From contig NW_023503372.1 in the NCBI RefSeq assembly GCF_014529535.1, positions 4,630,988-4,694,987 on the forward strand: a DNA stretch of 64,000 nucleotides. Direction: 5' to 3'. How positions within the stretch are numbered: the first letter of the stretch is position 1; each line of letters opens with the position of its first letter. Source of the DNA: Bradysia coprophila (Eukaryota > Arthropoda > Insecta > Diptera > Sciaridae). Made by a program: the position numbers and the translations under genes. The notes under the pieces were generated by a model, which had not been told where the DNA came from, searched no databases, and was given only the letters and a program-made list of their open reading frames with translations. This document shows, piece by piece, positions 11,286 through 24,183 of the stretch.

Positions 11286-11951
11286 TCCTTATCTTAAATT
11301 TTAACTGCTGTATTGGCTCATATTCTGTTCAAGCTGGCTTAGTTCAGGCTACCTGAATCTTGTATTGACCTGAATCCGAAATTTATCATTTCTTGTTTAG
11401 TATAAATAGGTCACGTTTAACAGGATTAAGGTTCGAAACGGATCGTGGACAATATGCATGCACTGCACATAATCTTTAGCTATTGTAATTTTTGTACAGA
11501 AAACCATTCTCAACAGCCACCAAGAAAACATTGAAATGAACGAATGAATAACGAGATTGCGGTTTTGAACCGACGACATCAGGTCCACTTTCAAAAAAAT
11601 GTCACGTAAGTTTTCCGAACTTTTAGAAAATAAATTCAATTGCCCAGGAGTGGATTAACCTATGGGAAAGATACATGGAAAATAGATATTTCCGGAAAAA
11701 ATGCAAAATTTCCTCGCTCCTGAAGATGTTAATCCATGAATTTCGATAGCCTAGGGCGCTAAAATCGATAATACGCCCTCCAATTGCCTTTTCAAAGCGC
11801 GCTACGGTGGATGTAATATGAGTGACGTGATTGCATCTGCAGCCGTAAAATGCTGATTTTTTTATGAGTTGTTATGAGTGTATGGGCAGTTCTGTAAGGC
11901 TAAAATTGTAAACAGGTAAACAAATTAAGTCTGTGCAGAGTAGATACACTT
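11286..11951. other. Intergenic, nothing recognised
   Basis: No gene or clear repeat structure seen. Confidence 0.5.
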
Positions 11952-12224
11952 ATTAAACCTAAAGCTTGTGCAGAATCAGCAACAGCTGAGCTTTACCAGC
12001 TGATCAACAAAAACACTCTACTTGTATAATATACAATCAAAACACATTCTAAACAACAAGTTTACTATAGTCATACGTGTTATATGCGCACATAGACGAC
12101 CTTAAAGCATGTATGCACTGTATGTAGCTTGCCTTTAAATTGTTTTCGATACAAAGGTATTGAATTTGTCGACCAGCTGGAGATGTTCAGCTGTTGCTGA
12201 TTCTGCACAAGCTTTAGGTTTAAT
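11952..12224. repeat. Inverted repeat, about 45-bp arms, 273 bp overall
   Basis: ATTAAACCTAAAGCTTGTGC at the left end pairs with GCACAAGCTTTAGGTTTAAT at the right end; pairing continues inward through AGAATCAGCAACAGCTGA and CCAGCTG with small mismatches. The middle is unrelated AT-rich sequence. This is the form of a small MITE; no target duplication was clear. Confidence 0.75.
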
Positions 12225-13151
12225 GGATGTAGTCTTGACTATAGCAAGGCAATTCGTCGCGACGATCGGATCTGTTTCCTACTGTCAATGAAAACTTTGG
12301 GTTTATGTTCATTCATTTTGAAACTGCACCTGACTTAAGTCATCTCATATTGGATTTGACTAGCGAATGGTTGATCTTCAACTTCGAACCACGCGGAAAT
12401 AATAGAGGGAGCAACAGCATCTCTGAGATTGCATTAAAAATTAAACGGCAGACGTGAGTATCGTCGATTTTCTGTAGAAAATGCGAGTTGCTGAAGAAAT
12501 GACCGGTGCTCGACGTACTCACCGTTTCTTCAGAAAGTCGTCGTTTCTTAACATTTTATGAGAGGAATGTAAGAGGTGGAGAAACGGCATTAAGAAATGA
12601 AAGCTATCTTGAGCTTTCCTGAATGTCGAATGGGCTTCAGTTCTTCAGGAATGCGTAGATACTGATGTCGTCGAATTTCCAGAGCGGTGCGGTTATGTGA
12701 CGAATGTTTAGTACGTAACAAAAACGAAAATTAGGAAATAAAAAATTATTTTAAAATTTATTTAACATGAAATTTTCTGCTCAGTAAACTATCTTGTCAA
12801 TGACAAATTGTTATAAATTAACTGACTGGATTGTTATCTAAATATTTTTTTTTGTGTTTTACTTTCAATAATTGATTGTTATGTTGACTGCAAAGTTACC
12901 AGAAAATTTACTATTCATTTATGTTGGCATTCGTTTAAGAGTTTAATAATAAAAAAATCACATCGTTCCAACAGCAAGTGATCAATAAAAATGCTGCTCT
13001 AGTTCCCCCCACCTACACAATCGAAAAAACAAAACAAAATTCAAATTAATCAACATTTAGATCTACGATCGAATATATGTAAGTTTACCTGTTCAAACCT
13101 GTTCAAATATATATATAAAAAAAACATGCGAAGTCAATGACGAATTGCAAG
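12225..13151. other. Intergenic between Poc1 and Atox1
   Basis: AT-rich, nothing recognised. The part next to 13151 should include the Atox1 3' UTR. Confidence 0.4.
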
Positions 13152-16100
13152 TTAGTTCTTCACTCCCACATACGTTGTAGTTTTACCGGTTTTCTTAATC
13201 ACTTCCAATAGTTCTTCAGCTGGCATAGATGATTTAACCGCAACGGTTCTGGCGTCCAAATCGATATTTACATCTTCGATTTTATCTGGAATGAAATTCG
13301 AATCATTTCGATCAAATAAAATGGAGAGAATTCAATTTAAAAATGCTGCTATTGAATAGGAGAAAGATAGATCCGGAAAGCAATAATTTAAAATTTCATA
13401 GTCTTCCGTTTCTGCTTTGAGGAATCCAGATTCAATGACAGCATGTCCTATTTTCAGGATTTTTCGAAAATTTTCGATTAATTTTTTAAGAATAATGTTT
13501 TACGAGAATGGACCCCGAATGACAGAGATACTTAACACATTCAGAGTGTTTTAACTCCTAATTCCAAGGACGAATATTTGGTAAGATGAAAATCAGAGAT
13601 AAATGTTAATTTCAAGAAAAACTTGAAATCGAAATTTCTAGCTGCAGCTAAATGTAAGTTCAATTAAAGGCAAGCTTTCAATTAACAACTTTCGCAAAAT
13701 TTAAACTAGTCTGTTTCTGATCTCATCAAGTTTAAATATAATTGACATACAACTCCAGCTGAAACAACAGCATGGAAATGATATTGTCTTCCGGTGACAG
13801 CTTCCCGGGAACCAAAGAATAAAAATTGATTTAACGCTCATACGTTTCTCACGGTGAGGCTTAAAATTTTTAAATAAACGTGTAAGTTAACATCCAGGTT
13901 TTTTTCATAATTGAGTTGGGGGAGGGAAGTGCTAGTCAAGTAAACAAGTTTTAGCAAAATCCCCCTAGCTGTTCCTGAGAACCAGCACCAGCGTCAGCCA
14001 GGGCTTGTGAAACAGTGAGGACTTAAGATTTACATTGGAATTGGTAGAGGGACAAATTCTAAGATTTACAGTGTAAAAATTATGGCTCTCGATAATTTCT
14101 TCATCGAGCAATAGTAGCTAAAAGTAAAAATTTCACCATTTTAAAAGACTGATATCTCCTTTACAAAGCAACCGGGAAAGCCTTTGAATGATGATCCCAG
14201 ACAAGTTTTGCGAACCCTTTTGAATCGAAGTTTTCTGTTACATTTTCAGAAATTGCTCTTTTAGGCCACCCTCGGTGAACTTTGGACGCTTCAATACCTT
14301 ACTGGTAAGAGTATTTTCCATCAATGTGGTTGCTTATATGGTAGCCTGGGGACTCAGTTACAACGATACCAAATATGCCATACTTTATGCTTTACAAGAA
14401 TTATTGATGAAAAAGTTTTGCATTGAGGTCGCTCTACTCGCAAATCTAAAGCTATCTAGAGGAAATACCTATTTTCAAGACGACATTACAAATAAATGTC
14501 TTTCTTATATCTACCAAACATTTAAAGTGTTTGTTTTTCTTAAAAAGAGATAATTCCCCTAGATAACTCTAGATTTGCGAGTAGAGCGACCTCAATGCAA
14601 AACTTTTTCATCAATAATTCTTGTAAAGCATAAAGTATGGCATATTTGGTATCGTTGTAAAGCTGAGTCCCCAGGCTACCATATAAGCAACCACATTGAT
14701 GGAAAATACTCTTACCAGTAAGGTATTGAAGCGTCCAAAGTTCACCGAGGGTGGCCTAAAAGAGCAATTTCTGAAAATGTAACAGAAAACTTCGATTCAA
14801 AAATATTTTTTTGCTGTTAAAAAGGGTTCGCAAAACTTGTCTGGGATCATCATTCAAAGGCTTCCCCGGTTGCTTTGTAAAGGAGATATCAGTCTTTTAA
14901 AATGGTGAAATTTTTACTTTTATAGCTACTATTGCTCGATGAAGAAATTATCGAGAGCCATAATTTTTACACTGTAAATCTTAGAATTTGTCCCTCTACC
15001 AATTCCAATGTAAATCTTAAGTCCTCACTGTTTCACAAGCCCTGGCTGACGCTGGTGCTGGTTCTCAGGAACAGCTAAGGGGATTTTGCTAAAACTTGTT
15101 TACTTGACTAGCACTTCCCTCCCCCAACTCACTTATGAAAAAAAACCTGGATGTTAACTTACACGTTTATTTAAAAATTTTAAGCCTCACCGTGTTCTAT
15201 GTGGTTTTCTCTGTAGAGGCTACATTTCATGTAAACACATTTTTGTAAGGAAAGTTTTCCCAGAAACCTGTGATTTCCTTGTCTGACGACCGTTAAGGCT
15301 CATTCGCGTATTTTGGAAGACAAAAATTACTCTTTGGATGAACCAATTCTCCGCGGATGGAAAAAGTGCAGTAACACGGGAACTTCGTTCCAGTGAAATT
15401 TTTCCTCTTCCAAAAATTTTATAGTTTAAGCTTCCCGGGAAAAAAACCCTGTTTCCATCAGCACATTTCTCCATTCTGACTAAGACGCTCTGAGCAACGT
15501 TGACAGATTTTTCTTCATGACTCAAATCTGAGATTCATCTAGGTCTATAATCAACGTGAGATTTACATGAAATTCAATTCTGTATTGTGGAATCAGCAAC
15601 CAATCAAACGTTTTAGGCAAAAAGTTAACAGCAAAAAGATAACGGCGACTGGTACAGAACGTATCTACTACTTATCAGTTACCCGAGTACTGACAAATCA
15701 TTTGGTTTGCTTCACTGGTTTAAGTAAATAAACGTGCACTGCAATATGCACAATCATTGTGCAGTGCACTGCATGCATCGTAACGACGTAACATAATAAT
15801 CAGTACATTCTTATCACCGTCGTATTCGTTGAGTCACTGATACTGATGATGTTCAATATGAACGATCCGGTCATTACTTCTGTTTATGACTTCCTATATA
15901 AGACAAGATCAAAAGTCTAAAAACCAACAAAATCAATAGATAGCTCGGTGTAAATTAAGAAATGAGGCATACGCATATATGACAAGCTGATGATGCTAAC
16001 CTATCGGCATCGTTCAAAGGAACCTAATGGACGAATCAAAATGTACCAAAACAAATCTTGAACTTAAAACCCGTTCACGTGAAACAGTAATTCAAAATTG

Positions 16101-16564
16101 TCCGAGCAATTGTAGAGAAATTCCGATCATAAAACTAAATAAAACCCAGGCCATAAACTGGGGAAATAAAATTGGTAATGAAATTGATGGAAATTGATGG
16201 AAATGAAATGATTCAGGCTAATTATAGCCGTAAAATAATCTGAACTTCAAATTGAATATCACGCAGAGTGTGGTGTGCTCGCAGCAAAATATACACAATC
16301 AGATAAAATAGCTCAATTAGATAACAATAGAACACTCAAGATGCCCTGCAACGTAACTGTAAAGATGAATATGAAAAAAAAATCCAATACGTTACCACCT
16401 AGTTTTCCAAGGACTCTTTGAACAGCCGAGGAGCATCCGCCGCAGGTCATCTCAACTTTGAATTCGTGTACCTAATTTTACGATAATTTCCATTGTTTAA
16501 TTGCAATTTTCCATTGGTAAATGTAAACAAATTTTCAGTTTATCAGCAAACTTACCACAGACAT
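13152..16564 (-). CDS. Atox1: Copper chaperone Atox1 (antioxidant protein 1)
   Basis: Three coding exons on the minus strand: 16564-16556 (only 9 nt, M-S-V), 16471-16396 and 13285-13152, giving 72 aa. The protein is a single heavy-metal-associated (HMA) domain. The Cu(I)-binding motif MTCGGC lies at residues 11-16, and KTGKTTTYVGVKN at the C-terminus contains the lysine typical of ATOX1. The family delivers Cu(I) in the cytosol to the secretory-pathway P-type ATPase (ATP7). The donor at 16395 was chosen over the one three bases upstream because it yields GKLGDKIEDV, matching the conserved GKLGDK. The second intron is about 3.1 kb and holds a 1.35-kb foldback element. Length matches the family (about 68-73 aa). 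Confidence 0.92.
13850..15194. mobile_element. Large foldback element inside the Atox1 intron
   Basis: Left arm 13850-14459 and right arm 14559-15194 are inverted copies of each other over about 610 bp, separated by about 99 bp of unique sequence. Ends read CACGGTGAGGCTTAAAATTT and its complement. The arms are highly similar but carry a few small indels, including an extra stretch around 14800-14825 on the right. An open frame of 92 codons at 14275-14553 runs through one arm and into the loop and has no recognisable domain. A fragment sharing TGGTATCGTTGTAAAGCT occurs at 32826-32843, suggesting a dispersed family. Confidence 0.85.
15195..16395 (-). other. Remainder of Atox1 intron 2
   Basis: AT-rich intron sequence without further gene. 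A GTGCACTGCA-rich patch occurs at about 15736-15775. Minus-strand open frame 15220-15525 has no recognisable motif. Confidence 0.5.
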
Positions 16565-16846
16565 GATGAACACCGTGTCGATTTCTGAAGATGTGTATGT
16601 CAAAACTGATCTGTCAAACGACAGTTGCAGTGATGATTGGCGAAGGTTGTGTCGGATTGTTTTGTTGGATTATGTGGGTAGGGTTGCCACGTAATTTTGA
16701 AATGGTGAAGCTAACGTTGATAAAAAAAACGCCGGCTGTTCAGTGAACAGTGTTCACTCTCACTGAAAGTAAAGTGATGTTGGATATTCAAACCTGTGAT
16801 GACTGTTTGAACTGGGAAACCATGTAAGGATTCAGAGTTGTAATTC

Positions 16847-17031
16847 AAAATAATTGCGGCTCGTCAACTTTTGGTACGCTGGATTTTACTTAAATAGTAG
16901 AGGAATACCTCCGAATAAATTTCTAAAAACAAAGAATTCAATTTTGAATTTTTCTAAATTTATTTGGAGGTATTCCTCTCCTATTTAAGTAAAATCCAGG
17001 GTGCCGAAAGTTGACGAGCCGCAATTATTTT
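16847..17031. mobile_element. Palindromic MITE, about 78-bp arms
   Basis: The sequence begins AAAATAATTGCGGCTCGTCA and ends with its near-perfect complement TGACGAGCCGCAATTATTTT. Pairing continues through GGATTTTACTTAAATAG and GAGGAATACCTCC, leaving a loop of about 20-30 bases. It lies upstream of the Atox1 start. No coding capacity. Confidence 0.85.
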
Positions 17032-18327
17032 CAATGTGATAATAAGCCACCTGATTAAATATTGATAGCCTATGTGGGGCTCAGAATACGTCAAGAGATT
17101 GAGCAAAATAGAATGGAAATGGAAGGCAACTGTAGATTGTCCTTAGATGGATTGTATTTTGTTTTGAATTTTTTGCTCGTAACTAATTTACTTGTTATCA
17201 CTACGATAGCAGAGCAAGGAATGAAAATCGTCTGCCGAGCACTCTCAATATATGCAACTCATTCGACTTGCATATATTGAGAGCACTTTGACAGAGAGAG
17301 TGGTTGCGATGTTTTATATGTTCTGACACTTATTAGTAGTAGCCCCATCTATGGGTAACTACACTATCATTAACATGTGCAACGCATAGCAGGTGACGTA
17401 CCGACTTCAAACCATCGTATTGAACTATTTCAGAATTGTGTCACAAGGTTTTGCTTGCATTACCGGAATTTGGCTTGTTCGACTCTGACCCTACAGATAC
17501 TTTAAACAAAAGAAGTAACAGATTCATGACAATATATCTGTAAAATATTAGCAAAGGTCTCTGAAAGCAAGGTAAACCACTTTCCAGTCGGCTAAAATCA
17601 TTTCAGTGTGCGACTTTGTAAGAAAGCTTTTACACACATTACACTTTTAAGCCTAGTGTTGCTGGACTGAGACAACAGGAACACATTTTTCTCGACGAAA
17701 ATCGGAAATACTGAAACCTATGAATCTGTAAAGCATGGCATATTTCTAGGTACTCTTCAAAATTCCATAAAATTCTTTTTAAAAAATGCGTAAAAATTCC
17801 GTAATTAGTAAATTCAGAAATGTAGGAATTTTAGGGAATATGAAATTTTAAGAACTAGTTTGGGTGTGTCAGGTCACTTTACTGACTGACTTTCTCGATA
17901 GATTTTTGCAAATATAAAAAGAACACAATTAAACGGTCTTGTTTTATCGTAAATCAAAACAAATATCCGCAGAATAAACAAAACGAACTTATTCTTACAT
18001 TTTTCAAAGGAGCGATGATCAGGTCTTATTTTCGTAAAAGGTGCCGAAAAAAGAGCGTATTTCTTCCTTGCCTATCGAATAAGAATGTAAATTACGTCAC
18101 TCGCTTCGCTCTGGCCGCAAAGTTCACATTCGTTGAAAATTTCTATTTTCTATTTTTTACCGAGTTGATCTGCCGAAAATTTGTCTCATTTGTTCAGGAA
18201 TAGAGTATGCAACTATGTAACTAACTCTTGTGACCTTTACAATTGTTAAAATGGTATTATCCATACCTAGGACCCGAAAAGTGCGACTTCGTCGAACTTT
18301 TTCTCTGTCGGATATGAAAAATGCTAT
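17032..18327. other. Intergenic, small hairpin only
   Basis: A short inverted repeat CTCTCAATATATGCAA (about 17242-17257) pairs with 17269-17284. Otherwise nothing recognised. Confidence 0.45.
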
Positions 18328-18437
18328 TCGTACCACGGACTAAAAGTCTTTTTAGCGAACTCGATTCGAGACCTCGCCTTCGGCTCTGTCTGGAAACCTC
18401 TCATACGCTAAAAAAGACTTTTAGTCCTAGGTACGAA
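18328..18437. repeat. Hairpin with GACTAAAAGTCTTTTTAGCG arms
   Basis: Left arm 18328-18357 and right arm 18406-18437 pair with few mismatches; the loop has CTCGCCTTCGGCT. The right arm read on the minus strand is clearly related to 59021-59074 (shared AAAAGTCTTTTTTAG and TGAGAGGTTT words), so this is a dispersed repeat. Confidence 0.75.
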
Positions 18438-19576
18438 GTATACTACTTTTCTTTCAAGTTTCTGAAAAGCTCTTAAATTACTAGTCCGATATTTTTCATT
18501 AACGAACTTACCCAATTTCATTCCCCGACGAAAAAAAATTGTTTTGGAAATCCGTTGAGAATTGCTGGAATTTGGAAATACGGTGCTCAAATACAAGGTT
18601 CTAGACACAAACTGTTTCGGTAATAACTTCCAGATATAGCGCACCTTAAAACGTGATGTCAGAAATTTCATTCCCCATTGATTAAGAAAAAGTCGGAGAA
18701 TCGGTACAGTTATCGTGCTTACAAGGAATTCATAAAATGTGACAAAGATTTTCATTCTTTTGAGGTTTGTGGACAAGGTCATACATTCATGCCTCTGCAA
18801 TCATAGTGATCAAATTTCTTGACAAACATTTTTGAGTGATTTGTTGGGCTCATGACTTACAGTCAAGACATCATTTAGAAAGTATGTCACGCGTGACGGC
18901 TGTTTGTCTCTTTTTTTACCACATTTTCAACCATATCTTGCATCTATTTCGTTGCGTGACATAGTTCATGAACGATCCCCAAGAGAATAAATTTCTAGAA
19001 ACAGGCCCTGCTTTTAAGAGATGTCACTTGGTTGAAAGAATATGTGGGTCAAAGTAAAATCTCCAGATCAAGTCTCAAATGAATTTTTATTCGTTCTGAG
19101 GGTATCTCCAGCAGTCGAGACATTACCTTATCTGACTCCTTATATTCCATCCTGTCATCTCCTTGCTTTACAAAATTTTAAAGATCCATTTGCTGTTCTT
19201 ATAATCATTTTTTTATTTTAAATAAATTTCCTCCTCATCCTCCTCTACATTCATTCACAGAAAAAAACTAAATCAACGTTCGCAACAGCCTTTTTGTTAC
19301 AATTTGTTTTTCATTGTATTTTAATAACTTTTTTGTGTTTATTGCAAAACGTTCACTTTTCAATAGTATAGTCTCCCAAACTAAATTAATTATTTTTTTT
19401 TTGTTTTTTTTACGTTAAACTAGTGTACTTATATACAGATTGAAATACACTTCAGTAAATTTATGTTTGTTATGCTGTTCTGGTGCATTCGCCATTCGCA
19501 CCACACACACACATTGTGTGAGTGACCAACACTGTCTTCATTTATCGTAGTAATAAATTAGCTGTTGATTTGGATT
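18438..19576. other. Region 3' of Cdk12
   Basis: No gene recognised. The part near 19576 should hold the Cdk12 3' UTR. A 130-codon minus-strand frame at 18408-18800 overlaps the hairpin and has no domain. Confidence 0.45.
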
Positions 19577-22500
19577 TTAGTCACCTTGATCAGATTTCGT
19601 TGGTTTACCGGGTGGCATTGAATCTTGTTGCTCGCGCAATTGTCGCCTTCGTTTTTTGCTCCATAATTCGTGACAGTCTTGCCATGTTGGTAGGGTAGGT
19701 GCTGGCATTCTGTAATTGTTATTGGAATTTTATTGGTTTGCATTTCAGCAATTGATTTATGTGGCAAAAGTCAACAGAAACTTTCAGTCATATGGATCCC
19801 GTAGCTGCTATTGATGCATAAACTCTCTAAGCTCCTCTAAGTCTTTAATAGACGACGGGTAAAAAATGGGAATTATCATATCTCTAGTAGTACATATATC
19901 CGGTATACCCGTGTTCGTCTTTCAAAAGGTATAAAATCCGGTCCATCATCATCATGAGCATTAGGACTGAATTGACATATGTGGCGTTACCGCCTTCGAA
20001 AAGTATGTGAAAAGATGGATGAAAGAATCCAGCATAGCAGCGACAGTGACATTTAAAATTGCGTTTATAGTTCGCGTAGCGGTAGCACTCTTCCTATTCT
20101 ATTCAACAATGTGGAAGTGTTTTTTCGGTCTCACGGCAAAAAAGCGTCATTGTGTTTTAAAGTCTACCTCGGTTTGTCGTGACACCGACGATTCAAGGCT
20201 CGGGACGGGTATTCAGGGCATGAAGAATTGCCTCAATTGCTAGGTAATGGATCGAATTTAGTATGGTATGTAGTCAACCGAACTATTCGCAGTGCCGGAC
20301 TGGCTCAAAAAAGTCCTTCGGGCGTTGTATGGAGAAATTTTTCAAAAAGCCCTTCGTTGTCATTTATCCATACAAAAATCAAAAGGCCCTTCGGGAATCG
20401 CCCGAACGCCCATAGGGCCAGTCCGGCACTGATTCGTTAAACATATATCGATTCTACAGCTGTGAAAGTGTATTTAAGGTTTAAGGTCCACACAGGTTCA
20501 AACTGCTTGCAGCCATTGAAGCGAAGTCGTCTTACTAGCTACGAAAAGCAATGATCTTCCGATCAGATATGGTCGGAATTGTTTCTTACTCAATATGGGA
20601 GAGTAATAAGAACTGCTGAAAGGTCGTTCGACTTCAATTGAAACTCTTGCTTGCAAACTACATCTTGTTGTCATTCTTACGACAAATTGCCGGAATATTT
20701 TGACTTAACCTCTGGAAGATGGAGCATCATTCGCCAGCGTAAATTCCCGTAAATTCGTTCTCTCTCTTACATGGAAAACCAAGCCATTAAACAAACGTGT
20801 ACTTACTGTTCCGGATTCACATTTCTCAACCATGTTGACTTCAGTGCATCTTCAGCGGTGATCCTCTTATCCGGATCCAATTCCAACATTTTATCCAACA
20901 AATCTAGTGCAGGCGTAGGCATAAACATAAAGTCATCGCGCAGTCTCCGTCGATGAACCTTTTTCACTTTGAGTGTATTGAATAGAGGCAGTTTGATGAC
21001 GCTAGGCCAAACGGCTGGTATCGGCGAACCGCATACACGTGATATTGTATCCAATTGTGCCAATTCGGCGTTCGCTTGAAACAGTGGCTTCTTCAAAAAC
21101 AGTTCGCCTAAGATGCAGCCACAGCTCCACACATCGATGGATGGACCGTAACGTTCTTCGCCGAGTAGCAGCTCGGGCGGACGATACCACAGCGTAATCA
21201 CTTTGTTTGTGTACGGTCTTTGTCTGTCTTCAGCATTGTACAGCCTAGCTAATCCGAAATCTGCAAGTTTCACTTCACCTCTGGAAACGGAAGGAAAAGA
21301 TTTTTTTTTGTTAAAATCGACCACGTCTCCTATTCGTCAATATCAATCATACGCACTTGTTGTTCATTAAAATATTTGAACATTTGATGTCACGATGTAA
21401 AAAGTTCTTCTTGTGGCAATAGTTAAGTCCGTCCAGTAGTTGCCGCATAATGCTGGCATTGTTCTCTTCATTGAAGTCCACCATTCCCGACTCTAACAAT
21501 CCCATCAAATCATGGTCCATGTACTCGAACACCAAATAGAACGATCCCTTGTCTTTGCGAAATTCAAGCGCATCTTGCTTATCCGTCACGATTTCACGTA
21601 AATTGACGATATTCTTGTGGTTCAGTTGGCGAAGAATTTTAATTTCTCGAACAGCCGTAATGGGGAAACCTTCCTTTTCATGTTCTAAACGCACTTTCTT
21701 TAAAGCCACCAGTACCTTCGCCGAATTATCCCGAGCTTTGTATACCTGTTAAGGGGAAAAACTCGAATTAGAATTGAACTGCTCGTGTAAAATAGATCAA
21801 TCAACATACCTGTCCATATGTTCCTTCACCGATTTGAGCAATTACCTCGAAGACGTCGACACACCGTTCACCCCAGTCTTTGATTGCTTGGCTACGCGAA
21901 TTTCGTCGTTGCAATATTGTAGGTCGCTTTCGTCGCACTGTCGGCTCTTTTTTAATGGCCCCTTTCGAATTCGAATTCCTTGACGCTGGTCGTCCTGCTG
22001 TGGATGGTGGCGGAGAGCCAATAATCTCGTCATCGCCGCTCAAATCTTCGCTGCCCGGCACCATCGGAGGCATTGGTAAATTGAGCAATCCCTTTTTGGT
22101 GTTCGGCGTCTCCTTTGGCGGAACCGGTGCTGGTGCCACCTTATTTTTACTAATTGGGCTAATGCTATTCGGTGGACTTGGCGTGACAATGTCCTCCAAC
22201 TCGTTCACATTCACACCCGGCGGCATTGGCAGATTTGTCAAGCTTTTCGGTTTGGTTTTTGGATTGGGTATCGTGTACGTCGCTTTGATTAGTGGAACTT
22301 GATTGACGGGTCGGATTATTGAGTTGGTTATCACAGGAGCTGAGTTTTGTGGCGTTGGTGCTTCATCGGCGATAATTGGCTGAACGGGTGGCAACGACTG
22401 TGGTGGCGGTGGTACTTGCGATCCGTCAGCCACATCGTTACCTATATTTCTTGGCATTGGAATGTCCACCACTTGACAGCCGTCTTTAATGCCATTCGAT

Positions 22501-24183
22501 TGTGTTGAAACTTGTTGCACGGTTGACGAAACGGTTTCGGCATCGGATGGTTTGACACTCGTTTCGGCATTGTTCGTGTTGTTGGTGCTGTCGTTGCCAA
22601 TAGCGCTGTTTGAGTTCTCTGATCCAGACGGAATGTTTTCATCTTTCTTGTCCATGATTTCTTTCAGTACTTTATTCCGTTTGTGCTTGTCCTTCACCAA
22701 TTCGAAGAATAGGCTGGTATCGCTGATTTTGTTGTTGAAGTCGATTTTCCTTGTCGGATTTTTCAATGGAGACGCAGGCGAACGCGCTCGGCTATTTCTT
22801 GATGTGGAATAGTAGCGAGGACTACTCGGACTGCGGGAGTGCCGTTTAATGGAATGGGATCTAGAGTTCGATCGCGTGTCAGGACTGTGTGGATAACGTC
22901 GTTTACGACTACTCGAATTGCGAGGTGAAACGGATGACCTAGCTGTATGACGCCGAGAGCTATGTTTATCATAACCGCTGTCTCGTTCCCGATCCCGTTC
23001 TCCACGAAACACTTTGTGACTATCACGTTTTGATGAATGATAATCACGGTCTCGCTCATAAGACCGGTCAATCACTCGCTTTCGATGATTATGGTGACGC
23101 TGTGGACTAGTGTCGGTTCGACGATCTGCAAAGAAAATTGATTTTACTGATCGACTCCACAAACTGCACTGAGTGTCAGTGTCACATACCTGGTGATTTA
23201 CTAACGCGTCGAGGTTCAGCTGGGGATCTGGGTTGGTGGTGATGGTGATGTGTGTGGTACGAGGAATGGTGACTATGGTGTGAGTGACCATGATCAACGT
23301 CAACAGGACTATGATATGATGGCTTTTTGGGCACGATTGGTGGTGTGTGGGGTGAGGCATTATATTTGTTGTTTAAGTGTGGTGGCAGAGGTGACACTTT
23401 CATTCGATCCGAATACAAGCTAACGTTACTGCTTGGTCTCAATGGCGGTGTGGCTGGAGATCTTGGGCTATTTTTTACTGGTGTATAAGTCTTTTCCCAA
23501 GGTGAGGCCGGCCGGGCTGGCGATGCATCAGCAATCGGATCATCCAGTATCGATTCATTGTCTGATATGCTCTCCACACTTGATATTGACTTTCGTCTTT
23601 TCTTCTTTCGTTTTTTGCTCTTTTTCTTTTTTGATTTTTTCGCCTTTCTGCGTCGACGATCCTCAGTGTCGTCGTCGTCATCATCAACTTCTAGTGCATC
23701 TAAATCATCGTCTTCTGGTATTGGTGACGTTGGTGTCGATATCGGTAATTTGGCCGTTAACTGGGTTCGTAGGTCGGGTTTCGGCGATACAGAAGCGCCA
23801 AGCTTCGACCGGGACGCTGAATTCGAAGAACTAATGGGCGAACCAATTATCACCTTCCGCACTTCACTTGGACTCATTATGAAATCCAAACGTTCTGGGC
23901 CGGAATTTTTCCGATTCACCAATCTAGATTCATTGCTGACGACCACACGACCCAACGATCCATTATTACCGAAACTTTCTTTGTCGCTTGGATAGGTTTC
24001 ATCGTCGATTTCGCCAGCTTCGGGTGATGATAGATCTTCCGAGCTAACGTCTGAATATTCGACTATTTTTTGCGTTGTCGCTGCACGTGAATCATCACGA
24101 GAATGTTTCTCTTTTTTCGATTTTTTGGCTTTCTTTGGGCGCTTTTTAGCATATTTGCTACTGCTGCGCCCTTTTTCCATCAT
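19577..24183 (-). CDS. Cdk12: Cyclin-dependent kinase 12
   Basis: Five coding exons on the minus strand: 24183-23190, 23125-21810, 21745-21357, 21280-20807 and 19709-19577, giving 1101 aa. Residues 1-450 are basic and Arg/Ser-rich, with a Lys/Arg block near 175-200; 450-740 are Pro-rich. The kinase domain follows: glycine loop IGEGTYGQV (763-771), catalytic Lys786, the CDK12 signature PITAVRE (798-804), HRDIKCSN (887-894), DFG (907-909) and activation-loop Thr924 in [14 protein letters not shown]. The last exon encodes [15 protein letters not shown], the C-terminal helix that in CDK12/13 packs against ATP. CDK12 with cyclin K phosphorylates Ser2 of the RNA polymerase II CTD and supports expression of long genes. 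All junction phases agree, and the donor at 20806 is GTAAGT. The last intron is about 1.1 kb and contains a MITE. Confidence 0.95.
20290..20433. mobile_element. 144-bp MITE in the last Cdk12 intron
   Basis: Terminal inverted repeats CAGTGCCGGACTGGC and GCCAGTCCGGCACTG are perfect over 15 bp. The interior contains further near-inverted GCCCTTCGGGCG-like blocks. ATTCG directly flanks both sides (20285-20289 and 20434-20438), a possible 5-bp target duplication. Confidence 0.85.

Noticed and set aside
14275-14553. 92-codon frame in the Atox1 intron
   Set aside because: Runs from one arm of the foldback into its loop, and shows no recognisable domain.
21880-22302. 140-codon plus-strand frame over Cdk12
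   Set aside because: Antisense shadow of the Pro-rich Cdk12 linker; the Cdk12 frame on the minus strand is supported by motifs and splicing.
23558-23995. 145-codon plus-strand frame
   Set aside because: Antisense of the Lys/Arg- and Ser-rich N-terminus of Cdk12; Phe and Ser runs are the complement of Lys and Asp codons.
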